Positions 53,501 to 59,515 of a stretch of 64,000 nucleotides of DNA are shown one piece after another. The stretch is from Hyphomicrobiales bacterium (GTDB lineage: Bacteria; Pseudomonadota; Alphaproteobacteria; Rhodospirillales; JACKKN01), in the NCBI GenBank assembly GCA_024236415.1, contig JACKKN010000006.1, positions 248,001 through 312,000 of the forward strand. The letters are read 5' to 3'. A program made the position numbers and the translations under genes. Under the pieces are notes generated by a model. It searched no databases, had not been told where the DNA came from, and worked only from the letters and a program-made list of their open reading frames with translations. Position 1 is the stretch's first letter. The number at the start of each line of letters is the position of its first letter.

Positions 53501-54180
53501 CAGATCACCTGGAACGGGTAGGCGTAGGTGGCCAGGTCGTACTGGGTGTCGCCGGTTCCAGCCAACGTATTGGCGCCGTAGAGTTCCTGGACGGCGGCAA
53601 TATCGTAGAGGACCGGGGTGCGTGGCTCGGCAGACGATGACAGGTCCTTGTTGTAGGACATCACCGAATGTTCGCGATCGTCCTCACTGCCGGGCAGCCA
53701 GGGGCCCGGGGTGTCATTGTAATGGCCGGGATGTTTTAGCCCGATGGCGTGGCCGATTTCATGGACAAGCGTCAGGTAGCCGTAGTCGCCAAGCTCGGGC
53801 AGGTCGTTATTCGGTTCGGTATTGCTGATCCATACATCGCCGCCTTCATAATCCCCCGGATAGAAGGCGCTGCCCGCGACGTTGTCGCCCAGATCGAGCG
53901 TGCCGAAGGTGATGTCGGCGAGAGAGATGTCGGACGTGTACTCGAAGGTGATATTGGCGACGTCCGACCAGGCCGCCAACGCGTTCTCGGCGGCATCCTG
54001 TTGGACGCTATCGAACGCGCGGAAGGTTTCTTGCAGATCCCAGGCATCGGGTATGAATTCGTAATAGTCCGGCATCGATGACAGAAAGGTGTATGTCACC
54101 GTCACCGACTGGCCTGGAGACCCGCTCCAGGAGGATCCGCTCAGCAGCGCATCGACGTAATAGGTCATAGTAGGCGCCAT
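41545..54180 (-). CDS. Giant RTX protein: serralysin-type metalloprotease domain, cadherin-like and 18 PPC-like repeats
   Basis: A 4,211-residue type I secretion substrate. Residues 1-275 form an M10/serralysin-like domain with the zinc motif HEIGHAIGLKH (140-150), a Met-turn HSVMSY (171-176) and YDIAAVQELYGAN. RTX blocks (GGxGxDxLx) lie near 275-330, 480-530, 690-735 and 1160-1215. Cadherin-like modules lie at about 380-475, 585-680 and 1310-1510. Residues of about 785-1150 are GGFVVTW-type beta repeats. About 1579-3789 is an array of 18 PPC-like units of roughly 125 residues. Further RTX repeats and a hydrophobic C-terminus (DSITLASLS) form the likely secretion signal. No N-terminal signal peptide. 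The ATG at 54180 lacks a clear binding site; 54168 is an alternative. Confidence 0.95.
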   Translation of the reverse strand: MAPTMTYYVDALLSGSSWSGSPGQSVTVTYTFLSSMPDYYEFIPDAWDLQETFRAFDSVQQDAAENALAAWSDVANITFEYTSDISLADITFGTLDLGDNVAGSAFYPGDYEGGDVWISNTEPNNDLPELGDYGYLTLVHEIGHAIGLKHPGHYNDTPGPWLPGSEDDREHSVMSYNKDLSSSAEPRTPVLYDIAAVQELYGANTLAGTGDTQYDLATYAYPFQVIWDASGHDAIDLSGYSSGQTLSLVPGEFSNLTNAYNFTIAYGTMIEDVIGGSGADRITGNDAGNSLTGGAGDDILAGGAGDDLLFGGSGNDTLYGGDGLDTAVFDGNHTDYVISRGVGQGVSIVGSDSDYTEYVEMFRFDDGLFSLSDLNLNERPTDITLTADTVSELAPAGTVIGRFSATDPNGGDGHTYSLVDNPGNRFAIDAATGDLTVAGDLDFETDDHHDLVVRATDSGGLIYDKAVTIQVTDAAEPATSGDDVIYGSQDGDTIDALAGRDTIYGRGGDDELLGGTGNDHLDGGDGIDTAVFTGNSTDYAFSELSNGRIKVVGEDSDTLTDVEWLRFDDGTFSLADLGMNRSPTSLSFSADPVAETAAIGSVVGQATAVDPDVDDVLTFSLVDDAGGRFAIDAETGQVMVAGGLDFEHQSSHVITIRVTDRMGRYRESNSVLYIADRVETPSSGDDTIYATETADDIDALSGHDTIFGRGGDDVLTGGIGNDTLDGGAGNDTAMFSGNMADHVLSVDRDVVQVSDGAQDTDSLKRVEKLQFEDGSVEIQSTPYFDQFQVNTNAQDDQENSAIAELADGRFVVTWTSIVQESWGTPDIQAQIFNSDGTPAGLEFNVDSIDGPNPFGNPAIAALPDGGFVIAWNGHYRNIYTRRYDAAGNAVGAAEEATTSTGNSRPSIAVLSDGSYVIVYESTSGDGSGDGLFGQLFTASGTRFRTEFRINSTTRYDQLGGDVIALVGGGFVVAWQSQKSSNGSNYELLAQRFNSSGIRQGTEFRITGSISAHNQASVRLASLQNGGFVATWAEDNADGNGTGILAQLFDASGNRVGDTFGVNQFTLYDQVTPTVATLTDGGFVVTWTSGSGPSTNNEIFARRFDAAGQADGEEFQVNTSSGTYQNRPEITSLSDGGFVITWSSRDTASGDGSGYGVFAQRYHADGSTAGSTTLRGSAGADILNLGAGDEIVEGLGGNDTLSGGAGNDFLDGGTGDDTLIGGQGNDTLVGGAGDDLLLGGGGDVFDGGTGNDTYLYSMLPPAGDSELSGDGGGSGGLATASATVNENGQGGNDRLVVAAPVSDPAELESFDATIRLTDDHQGLVITPVFRLTGEGGNERAGQIVIADMSDPDSQVETLYFSTSSGDISAAFATWNLVDEYTALYEAIPDPPSDISLSNATVAENSADGTVVGTLAASDPDSGDTHTFSLVNDSGGRFVLDGTTLRVADGNLLDHEAAATRHVVVRATDQTGLSIDKTLIIQVTDENDRPHDLTLSSDSFTATAPADTVIGRAVVLDQDVGDTHTYSLIDDSGGLFAIDEQTGDLRLTQDSRLEIGETRYVTVLARDAGGLSYDETFALVTTMPENGSGNNASAALDIGDLGAATQTQRDWVSGRADSTDYYSFSIGGVSSVELNLSDFSDVLTVALYSRTTQGGAARLVTGTARDGVWNLSRGLSAGTYFASVQAGKSVQTFYDLSFTAAALPENGSGADTSSALDLGNADGATKTASDWVGSTLDPTDYYQFTLTELSSFDLTLDGLAGDANVSLMQSSVDSRGRERLTTVASSSNRGTDAEALSLGLLAGTYFIRVDAARGSDTAYDLSFTTAALPENGSGADTSSALDLGTVDGSTQTASDWVGSTLDPADYYQFTLTELSSFDLTLDGLANDANVSLVQSTVDSRGRERLTTVASSSNRGTDAETLSLGLLAGTYFVRVDAGRGSDTAYDLSFTTAALPENGSGADTSSALDLGNADGATKTASDWVGSSLDPTDYYQFTLTELSSFDLTLDGLANDANVSLVQSTVDSRGRERLTTVASSSNRGTDAETLSLGLLAGTYFVRVDAARGADTAYDLSFTTAALPENGSGADTSSALDLGTVDGSTQTASDWVGSTLDPADYYQFTLTELSSFDLTLDGLAGDANVSLVQSTVDSRGRERLTTVASSSNRGTDAETLSLGLLAGTYFVRLDAARGTDTAYDLSFTTAALPENGSGADISSALDLGTVDGSTQTASDWVGSTLDPTDYYQFTLTELSSFDLTLDGLAGDANVSLVQSTVDSRGRERLTTVASSSNRGTDAETLSLGLLAGTYFIRVDAARGADTAYDLSFTTTALPENGSGATFDTALDLGTLSGGSTQSDWIGQLDTADLYRIYLAGPGQLSGMLSDGTARLTLYDSAGRPPWPTGDFDVAVGGGTYFVGVQRTSTDTAYDLDLNFTPGASGGAGTADVDLAGNATFSAHDLGNADGATKTAMDWVGQTTDPTDYYQFTLTELSSFDLTLDGLAGDANVSLMQSTVDSRGRERLTTVASSSNRGTDAETLSLGLLAGTYFIRVDAARGADTAYDLSFTTAALPENGSGADTSSALDLGTVDGSTQTASDWVGSTLDPTDYYQFTLTELSSFDLTLDGLAGDANVSLVQSTVDSRGRERLTTVASSSNRGTDAETLSLGLLAGTYFIRVDAGRGSDTAYDLSFTTAALPENGSGADTSSALDLGNADGATKTVSDWVGSTLDPTDYYQFTLTELSSFDLTLDGLANDANVSLVQSTVDSRGRERLTTVASSSNRGTDAETLSLGLLAGTYFVRVDAGRGADTAYDLSFTTAALPENGSGDSTAAALDLGTVDGSTQTASDWVGSTLDPTDYYQFTLTELSSFDLTLDGLAGDANVSLMQSTVDSRGRERLTTVASSSNRGTDAETLSLGLLAGTYFIRVDAARGADTAYDLSFTTTALPENGSGATFDTALDLGTLSGGSTQSDWIGQLDTADLYRIYLAGPGQLSGMLSDGTARLTLYDSAGRPPWPTGDFDVAVGGGTYFVGVQRTSTDTAYDLDLNFTPGASGGAGTADVDLAGNATFSAHDLGNADGATKTAMDWVGQTTDPTDYYQFTLTELSSFDLTLDGLAGDANVSLMQSTVDSRGRERLTTVASSSNRGTDAETLSLGLLAGTYFIRVDAARGADTAYDLSFTTAALPENGSGADTSSALDLGTVDGSTQTASDWVGSTLDPTDYYQFTLTELSSFDLTLDGLAGDANVSLVQSTVDSRGRERLTTVASSSNRGTDAETLSLGLLAGTYFIRVDAARGADTAYDLSFTTAALPENGSGADTSSALDLGNADGATKTVSDWVGSTLDPTDYYQFTLTELSSFDLTLDGLANDANVSLVQSTVDSRGRERLTTVASSSNRGTDAETLSLGLLAGTYFVRVDAARGSDTAYDLSFTTAALPENGSGDGFDTALDLGAVGDTPTTAADWVGDTLDRDDYYAFTLAAAGHLSVALDGLAADADLSLLQMSTDGRGRTVTSTLARSSTRGADAESLGMDLAAGTYYVAVTAQRGADTAYALSLSSEDLPDNGAGGTVGTAKYLGFADDATLAVSDWIGRTVDPGDYYRFDLASRSQVDFTLDGFAGGARLYFYPTAPHPGGGIDLLAPIIYTSRGSDPVAASRILDAGIYWVGVEPTTETNTAYDLAVSGRTIPNQAGDFIGTAKLLNIDGVNSTTLSDWVGAGSTSDYYVFDIGGDRQVDLLLDGLSADADLKVLTEDGTVIATSKNRGTGPETLRLNLERDTYYVAVDRVGNVNTFYNLSFDIHTSSGLPYAEVFGTNGADTLDGDERTITFGMGGDDNLRGVKGKGEMVLVGGTGNDTYTTANNSTIVVVDGGNSADDRIIATGISLNRNSSYAFTIDNRHLVALDVSTNQQVIVIDWRDAQHRIEQVRLAEGWFDYSYISSNLTSLPNYLGNYSWAASGLLPDGVTATDINNALTHYEGILDDYENGLVEGSAYDDALFGISTTRTMDGGGGDDVLNAAGATGNVTLMGGTGNDTLTGGVGDDRLDGGSAMDVAVYAGRQSDYTFTESGSSLIVTGAATGRDTLSSIEYLRFGDGQDVAVSTFTASFAASLPPSTSAGDTVYTFAAGPGAQATFAEGPAGAGDLGDDTLEIYADARLESFADNVSYLWQDGGDTLELSIGFADGTSGGTVRLENMASPDTRIETLRLYSDDRLADSITLASLS
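43890..49095 (-). repeat. In-frame tandem array of 375-bp units coding PPC-like repeats
   Basis: Fourteen consecutive units within the RTX gene. Twelve are nearly identical 125-codon type A units (core DYYQFTLTELSSFDLTLDGL, ends with DTAYDLSFTTA). Two are identical shorter type B units (SDWIGQLDTADLYRIYLAGP). Type A units differ mainly in three cassettes: GTVDGSTQ or GNADGATK, GDANVSL or NDANVSL, and FIRVDAARG or FVRVDAGRG. The mosaic of the same few variants across units suggests recombination or gene conversion. Four more divergent units flank the array. Confidence 0.93.
43990..47360 (-). repeat. Higher-order duplication inside the PPC array (1,839-bp period)
   Basis: DNA at about 43990-45521 recurs almost base for base at about 45829-47360, an offset of 1,839 bases (613 codons). 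The marker GCCTGCTAGG at 44851 and 46690 and the two type B units share this offset. It is a recent in-frame duplication of a five-unit block. Short-read assemblies could collapse it. Confidence 0.9.
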
Positions 54181-54678
54181 GCCGTCGGCTTGATCATCGC
54201 GGACCGAACGCCCGCCCCCCGGTTTCGTCGCGTCAGACCACAGTACTCAAAACCGCAAACAAGGCCGGAATTACCGGCCTCGGCGCTGCCCCGACGATGT
54301 CCGCCTGACGTGTGGCGCAAAAAAGGACTCCCAGCCTTTCGGGCCCGGAGCCCACGGGCGCCACGGCGAAAAACACCGCCCGTAACTGTTGGCGGCACGT
54401 TCCCCGAAACGTCCTGTTGCCGCCAAAACCGTCTTCCCCTTATGCGTGTTCCTGCACTCCGATTTCGCGAGATAAATTTTATCAAGTCCGTACGTAAAAT
54501 CCAATCTTTAGATTGTTTTTTTATTTGCAACAAATTCTTATTCCGTTTTTCACCGACCGACGGACACGCGGCGCATAACGGGAAATTCAGGATCGTTTCG
54601 CGGGCGCGCTTCCTTGCCGGTTCCATCCGGAATCCTTAGGCAACGCCAGGTCCACGCGTTCGGCGAGTCCGGCCTTGC
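54181..54678. other. Intergenic region upstream of the RTX gene
   Basis: No gene. The part near the RTX start is G+C-rich and presumably untranslated leader. At 54470-54545 a sharply A/T-rich patch holds two inverted repeats and the best promoter candidate for the secretion operon. Confidence 0.6.
54471..54515 (-). promoter_or_regulatory. Candidate promoter with two inverted repeats for the RTX secretion operon
   Basis: On the minus strand, TTGGAT (54504-54499) and TAAAAT (54481-54476) are 17 bases apart. The palindrome CAATCT-TT-AGATTG (54502-54515) touches the -35 element and GATAAA-T-TTTATC (54471-54483) covers the -10 element. Such placement suits repressor or activator sites. The implied leader is close to 290 bases. 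Confidence 0.45.
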
Positions 54679-55869
54679 CTAGGGCCCCGCCGGCCGCCGC
54701 CCGGCCGCCAGCCAGGCCGCCAGGGCCGCCCAGCCGGCGGCGCCCAGGATGAGCACGAAGCCGGCGAAGGAGTCGCCCGCGAACGGCACCGCGAAGGAGG
54801 CGCAGGCGCCGCCGAGGATCTGCGTGCAGCCGATCAGGGCCGCGGCCGCGGCGGGCTCTGTGCCGGGCACGCTCATGGCCGACAGCAGGGCGTTCGGCTG
54901 CACCAGCCCGAGGACCCATCCGGCGCCGAGGCCGACCCCGCCCAGGGCCAGCACCGCGGCGGCGCCCCCGCCGCGCCAGGGCGTGGCCAGCAGCAGGGCC
55001 GGCAGCAGGGTGGACAGCAGCCCCAGGCCGATGATCCCGTTCGCCGGCAGGGTGCGGGCCAGCCGCGCCGCCGCCAGGCCGCCGCAGATGGCGCCGACCC
55101 CGGTCGACGCCGAGATCAGCCCGACGGTCTTGGCATCGGTGATGCCCATCGCCGCGGCGACGATGGGCAGGCCGGTGACGAACCCGTAGAAACCCCAGTA
55201 GAGGGCCGTGTTGAAGGCGACGTACAACAGCAGCCGGCCGCTGGTCAGGCAATCGTAGAAGTTGCGCAGGTTGGCGCCGCCCGACGCGGCCGGGCGGCTT
55301 TCGCCGCGCCAGTGCGGATGCCCGGCGACGGCAAGCCACAGCGTCGCCAGGTTGACCGCGCCCCAGCCCGCGCAGACGGCGAAGATGGCGCGCCAGCCGA
55401 GGGTTTCCATCAGGTAGCCTGCCGCCATGGGGCCCAGCAGCAGCCCCGCGGAGGTGACGGCGAACAGCGACGCCAGCAGCGCCGACGCCGCCGGCGGCGT
55501 GTGGACGAGGCGGACCAGCACCCGGATGGACAGCACGCACAGGGACGCGCCCACGGCCTGCAGCACCCGGCCGGCGTAGAACGGCACGATCCCCGGCGCC
55601 GCTGCGCAGACCGCCGTGCCCAGCCCGGCGATGGCGCAACCGGCAAGAATCACGTTCACCGGCCGCCGGATTCCGGTCACAATGACGACCGTGACCTGGC
55701 TCGCCGCATAGACCGCGAGGTAGACGGCGACGGAAAGCTGCGTCGCCTCCAGGGACGCGCCGATCCCGGCGGCGATCAGCACCGCGCCCGGCACATGGAT
55801 CGATGCCAGCAATACAGACCACGAGTTGGTGAGAAAAAGTGGTATACTTGAGAAATCAAATCGTTTCAT
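54679..55869 (-). CDS. MFS transporter
   Basis: A 396-residue major facilitator protein with about twelve hydrophobic helices. The loop after helix 2 (VTGIRRPVNVILAGC) is a reduced form of the MFS A motif, and helix 5 carries GLLLGPMAAGYLMETLGWRAIF, the motif C common in drug/proton antiporters. It most resembles small-molecule efflux or uptake carriers of the drug-antiporter type. It is divergent from a LysR gene and may export or import the compound handled by the downstream peptidase/SDR operon. The ribosome binding site is weak. Confidence 0.88.
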   Translation of the reverse strand: MKRFDFSSIPLFLTNSWSVLLASIHVPGAVLIAAGIGASLEATQLSVAVYLAVYAASQVTVVIVTGIRRPVNVILAGCAIAGLGTAVCAAAPGIVPFYAGRVLQAVGASLCVLSIRVLVRLVHTPPAASALLASLFAVTSAGLLLGPMAAGYLMETLGWRAIFAVCAGWGAVNLATLWLAVAGHPHWRGESRPAASGGANLRNFYDCLTSGRLLLYVAFNTALYWGFYGFVTGLPIVAAAMGITDAKTVGLISASTGVGAICGGLAAARLARTLPANGIIGLGLLSTLLPALLLATPWRGGGAAAVLALGGVGLGAGWVLGLVQPNALLSAMSVPGTEPAAAAALIGCTQILGGACASFAVPFAGDSFAGFVLILGAAGWAALAAWLAAGRRPAGP

Positions 55870-55980
55870 TATTACGATTTTAACTTTGCAAACATTTGAT
55901 TTCCCATGCTATCAATTGTGGTCATGTTGCTTAAATAAGAAAATTGTATAGTCGCCATAGCATTTTCTTACCTGGCCGCC

Positions 55981-56916
55981 ATGGACATACGACAGCTCAA
56001 GTATTTCATCGGGATCGTCGAGTGCGGCAGCCTGTCCAAGGCCGCCGAGCACCTGCGCATCGCCCAGCCGTCCCTGAGCCAGCACGTGCTGAACCTGGAG
56101 GCGGAGCTGGATGTCCAGCTGCTGAACCGGTCGTCGCGCGGCGTCTCGGTCACCGAGGCGGGCGAACGCCTGTTCGAGCATGCCAAGAACATCCTCGCCA
56201 CCATCGAGTTCATCAAGCGCGACGTCCAGGAGACCGCCAAGGGGTTCGCCGGCAGCGTCGTCCTGGGCATGCCGGAGAAATACGCCACCGTGCTGATGGT
56301 GCCCATCGTCGAGTGGGTCGAGCGGCGCCTGCCCAACATCAACCTGCGCATCATCGAGAACATGAGCGGCAACCTCCTGGAATGGCTGCTGGAGGGCAAG
56401 GTCGACCTGGCCATCCTGATCCAGGTGCAGCGCGACCCCGAACTGACCATCGAGCCGCTGGTCTCGGAGCCGCTGTTCCTGGTCGGCAGCCCCGACAACG
56501 CCCTGGCCTCGCAGTCGGAGATCGCGTTCCGGCAGTTGGCGGAGTTGCCCCTGATCCTGCCGTCCAACGAGCACGGGCTGCGCATCCTGGCCGAGGAGAT
56601 GGCGGCGTCGCAGAACATCCAGCTGACCGTCAAGTCCGAGGTCGACTCGATCCCGGCCATCAAGTCCCTGCTGCGCCTGGGCGGCAACTACAGCCTGCTG
56701 TCGGAAACCTCCTGCCTGCGCGAGCGCAAGGCCGGCGACCTGTGGGCGGCGCCCATCGTCAACCCGCCGCTGACCCAGACCGGCGTCCTCGCCTATGGCA
56801 ACCGCAAGCCCCTGCGCATGCCCGTCAAGCACCTGCGCGACCTGATCTTCGCCGTGGTCGACGCCACCATCGCCGGCGGCACCTGGCCCGGCGCGACGCC
56901 GTACCAGAGCCGCTGA
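55981..56916 (+). CDS. LysR-family transcriptional regulator
   Basis: A 311-residue LTTR. The winged helix-turn-helix is at residues 1-60 (MDIRQLKYFIGIVECGSLSKAAEHLRIAQPSLSQHV, of which the helix pair is typical) and a periplasmic-binding-protein-like effector domain covers about 90-300. It closely follows the NAC/CysB-type subgroup opening but the inducer is unknown. It is divergent from the MFS gene across a 111-base A/T-rich region, the usual LTTR control layout, and convergent with the M28 peptidase gene 5 bases away. Confidence 0.93.
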   Translation: MDIRQLKYFIGIVECGSLSKAAEHLRIAQPSLSQHVLNLEAELDVQLLNRSSRGVSVTEAGERLFEHAKNILATIEFIKRDVQETAKGFAGSVVLGMPEKYATVLMVPIVEWVERRLPNINLRIIENMSGNLLEWLLEGKVDLAILIQVQRDPELTIEPLVSEPLFLVGSPDNALASQSEIAFRQLAELPLILPSNEHGLRILAEEMAASQNIQLTVKSEVDSIPAIKSLLRLGGNYSLLSETSCLRERKAGDLWAAPIVNPPLTQTGVLAYGNRKPLRMPVKHLRDLIFAVVDATIAGGTWPGATPYQSR

Positions 56917-56921
56917 CCCGG

Positions 56922-58658
56922 TCAGGCGCCGGCGCAGACGGCCGCGGCCTCGGCGATGGCGTCGGAAACCCGGTTGCGGGCGCGGGCCAGCTCCACCCAC
57001 AGCATTTCGCGCGCCGCGCCCGGCGCGGTGGCGGCGTACTCGGCCATGGCGTAGAGGCCGGGAATGACCGTGGTCTGGGCGGTCAGCCCGTAGGGGTCGT
57101 GGCCGTACCGCCCGGCGGCGGTGGACATGATCGGGATGAGGATGCGGCTGAGCCGCTTGAGCCGTTCGTTCATGGCGTCGATCCGGCCCCGGTCCCGGTC
57201 CGTCCCCTGCGCCAGGCCGTCGGCGGCGGCGTCCAGGCCCCGCAGGGTGCCGTGCAGGCGGGACGCCTCGGCGCACAGGCCGCGCAGGCCGATCCGGTCG
57301 TTGTCGTCCAGGGGCAGGAGTTCGCCCAGCCGCGCCGCCAGGGCCTCGCCCAGGGGGGCGAACCGTTGCGGCAGGACCGGGTCCATGGTCAGCTTCCGCA
57401 GGTACGCGGCATAGGTGTCCAGGTGCCATTTCAGCAGGCCGCGGTCGATCTTGTCCAGGTCGTTGCGCCGGGTGTGGTGCCACCAGCCGTAGGCGGCGTT
57501 GGCGGTGCGCGCCAGTTCCTCGTCGGGGAAGTGGGAATGGGCCACCATCATCGGCACGCCGACGCCGAAGAAACTGCTGTCGCCGTTCTTCACCTGCGGT
57601 GCCCATGCGATTTCCGCGTTGGCGTCCGTTTCCGCCTGCACGCGGACGGCCAGGTCGCGCATCTCGTGGTTGCTGGTGACGGACCAGCCGAAGGTGCCGG
57701 CGCAGGCCGGCTGGTCGATCTGCAGGTAGCCGACCGCATGGTCGCGCAGGCGGTCCCAGTTGCGGTCCGCCCACCACGCCGAGCCGGCCATGGTTCCGGT
57801 CTCGTGGCCGGCCCAGAATCCGACCGTCAGGCCACGGCGCAGCAGGGGGGCGTTTTCGGCGAACACGCGGGCCAGCTCGACCAGGATCGCCGACCCCGAG
57901 GCGTTGTCGGTGGCGGCGGCCCCGAACCAGCCGTCCTGGTGGCCGCCGGCCATGGCGAAGTCGGCGCCGGCATCGCAGGGGATTTCGCCGACGGTGACGT
58001 GGATGTCGCGCCAGCCGGTGTCGGCGCGGGTCTGCAGCATCACCGTGACCGGGCCCTCGCGGCACAGCCGGCGCAGGACCTCGCCGTGCTTGCGCGAAAT
58101 GCCCATGCACGGGACGCTCGCCTCGCTCAGGTGCATCGTGTCGCGGGTCGGATTGCCCCAGCCCGGCTTGACCGAGCCCATGGGCAGTTCTTCGCTGTCG
58201 GGGTAGCCCCAGTTCATCATGACCTGGGCGCAACTGCCGCGCAGCCCGGCGATGCGCTGCTTTTCCTGGCGCGGCGGCGCGTAGGACAGCTCGGACAGGG
58301 TGACCTGGCCCTCGACCGGCAGTCCGTCGAAATCCTCCCACCGGCCCAGGCCCACGTCGTACAGCCGCGCCGTGATGGGTTCCGCGGTGTTGGGGCTGTG
58401 GGCCATGGTCAGGGCCGGGATCTCCAGCTCCACCGGCGCCAGGACCTTGAGGACGGCGGGTTTCGGAATGCTGACCAGCGCGTGGACGGGATGCACCGCG
58501 GCCGCGACCCCGGCGCGCCCCAGTTCGGCGCAGGAAAACTCGGCCATCCGGCGGGCCGCGTCGGTCCCGGGCAGGCGGTCGGGGATGTCCTCGGCGATGG
58601 TGCGGATCATCTCGTACACCCGGTCGATGTCCCATTGGCATTGGAAATCGGTGGACAT
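56922..58658 (-). CDS. M28-family metallopeptidase-like protein
   Basis: A 578-residue protein with an M28 (aminopeptidase Y/glutamate carboxypeptidase) zinc core. GGHQDGWFGAAATDNASGSA supplies the first His and the bridging Asp (about residues 231-250). FWAGHETGTMAGSAWW supplies catalytic and metal Glu, YLQIDQPAC an Asp, and HSHFPDEELARTAN a further His. A PA-like insert is likely between about 110 and 215. No signal peptide is seen, so it acts in the cytoplasm, probably on a short peptide or an amino-acid conjugate brought in by the co-transcribed ABC importer. The ATG at 58658 has GGGAGG 8 bases upstream. Confidence 0.88.
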   Translation of the reverse strand: MSTDFQCQWDIDRVYEMIRTIAEDIPDRLPGTDAARRMAEFSCAELGRAGVAAAVHPVHALVSIPKPAVLKVLAPVELEIPALTMAHSPNTAEPITARLYDVGLGRWEDFDGLPVEGQVTLSELSYAPPRQEKQRIAGLRGSCAQVMMNWGYPDSEELPMGSVKPGWGNPTRDTMHLSEASVPCMGISRKHGEVLRRLCREGPVTVMLQTRADTGWRDIHVTVGEIPCDAGADFAMAGGHQDGWFGAAATDNASGSAILVELARVFAENAPLLRRGLTVGFWAGHETGTMAGSAWWADRNWDRLRDHAVGYLQIDQPACAGTFGWSVTSNHEMRDLAVRVQAETDANAEIAWAPQVKNGDSSFFGVGVPMMVAHSHFPDEELARTANAAYGWWHHTRRNDLDKIDRGLLKWHLDTYAAYLRKLTMDPVLPQRFAPLGEALAARLGELLPLDDNDRIGLRGLCAEASRLHGTLRGLDAAADGLAQGTDRDRGRIDAMNERLKRLSRILIPIMSTAAGRYGHDPYGLTAQTTVIPGLYAMAEYAATAPGAAREMLWVELARARNRVSDAIAEAAAVCAGA

Positions 58659-58690
58659 GCCTCGCCTCCCTTGAACCCCTTCGATTGCCC

Positions 58691-59515
58691 CTACACGGTG
58701 CCCGACCGCGTCATGTCGCGCCCGGCCAGGAACCCGCCGTCCACCGGCACGCACACGCCGTTGACATAGCTGGCCTGGTCGGAGATCAGGAATTCGACCA
58801 CGCTGGCCACCTCTTCCGGCAGGCCGACCCGGCCGAGCGGGATCTTGGTGACGTAGGACCGGCGGTAGTTTTCCGAGACCTGGACCGTCTCGACCTCGAT
58901 CAGGCCCGGCGCCACGGCGTTGCAGCGGATTCCGTGCGCCCCCATCTCCTGGGCCAGGGACCGGGTCAGCATCATCAGGCCGGCCTTGGAGGCCGAGTAG
59001 TGGGCCGCGCCGACCCGCGCCGAGCAGCCGGCCGTGGACGCGATGTTGACGATGGTCCCGCCCAGCCGGCGGCCGGAAACGGTGCGCAGCATCGCCTGCG
59101 AGCACAGGAACGCGCCCTTCAGGTTGGTGTCCAGGACGCTGTCCCAGATCTCCTCGGACGCTTCGAGGATGCTGGCGTCCGGATAGATCCCGGCGTTGTT
59201 GACCAGCGCATAGGGCGGACCGACCGCCGCGTCGATGTCGGCGAAGACGCGCTTGACGTCGTTCTTGCGGCGCACGTCCAGCTCGCGGAATTCGGACCGG
59301 ACGCCCAGCGCCGCCAGGTCGGCGGCCACCCGGCGTCCGGTGTCGGCATCCAGGTCCAGGATCACCACGTCGTACCCGGCGCGGGCCAGCCGTGTCGCGA
59401 TGGCCCGTCCGACCCCGTGCGCGCCGCCGGTGACGACGGCGATCCGACCCTGGCTGTCCCGGCGCGCCGCGCCCGGTCCCCGGTCCTCAGTTGATGAATT
59501 GGCCGCCGTCGACAT
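58691..59515 (-). CDS. Short-chain dehydrogenase/reductase (first of two)
   Basis: A 274-residue classical SDR. The cofactor motif is TGGAHGVGRAI (about residues 29-39), the NNAG motif is at about 109-112, and the catalytic site is Ser in NIASTAGCSA with YSASK (Tyr/Lys) near residue 176. An acidic residue in VILDLDADTG after the second strand favours NAD(H). The first 20 residues are an extra polar stretch, since the ATG at 59515 overlaps the next SDR gene by 29 bases. The substrate is unknown. Confidence 0.92.
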   Translation of the reverse strand: MSTAANSSTEDRGPGAARRDSQGRIAVVTGGAHGVGRAIATRLARAGYDVVILDLDADTGRRVAADLAALGVRSEFRELDVRRKNDVKRVFADIDAAVGPPYALVNNAGIYPDASILEASEEIWDSVLDTNLKGAFLCSQAMLRTVSGRRLGGTIVNIASTAGCSARVGAAHYSASKAGLMMLTRSLAQEMGAHGIRCNAVAPGLIEVETVQVSENYRRSYVTKIPLGRVGLPEEVASVVEFLISDQASYVNGVCVPVDGGFLAGRDMTRSGTV

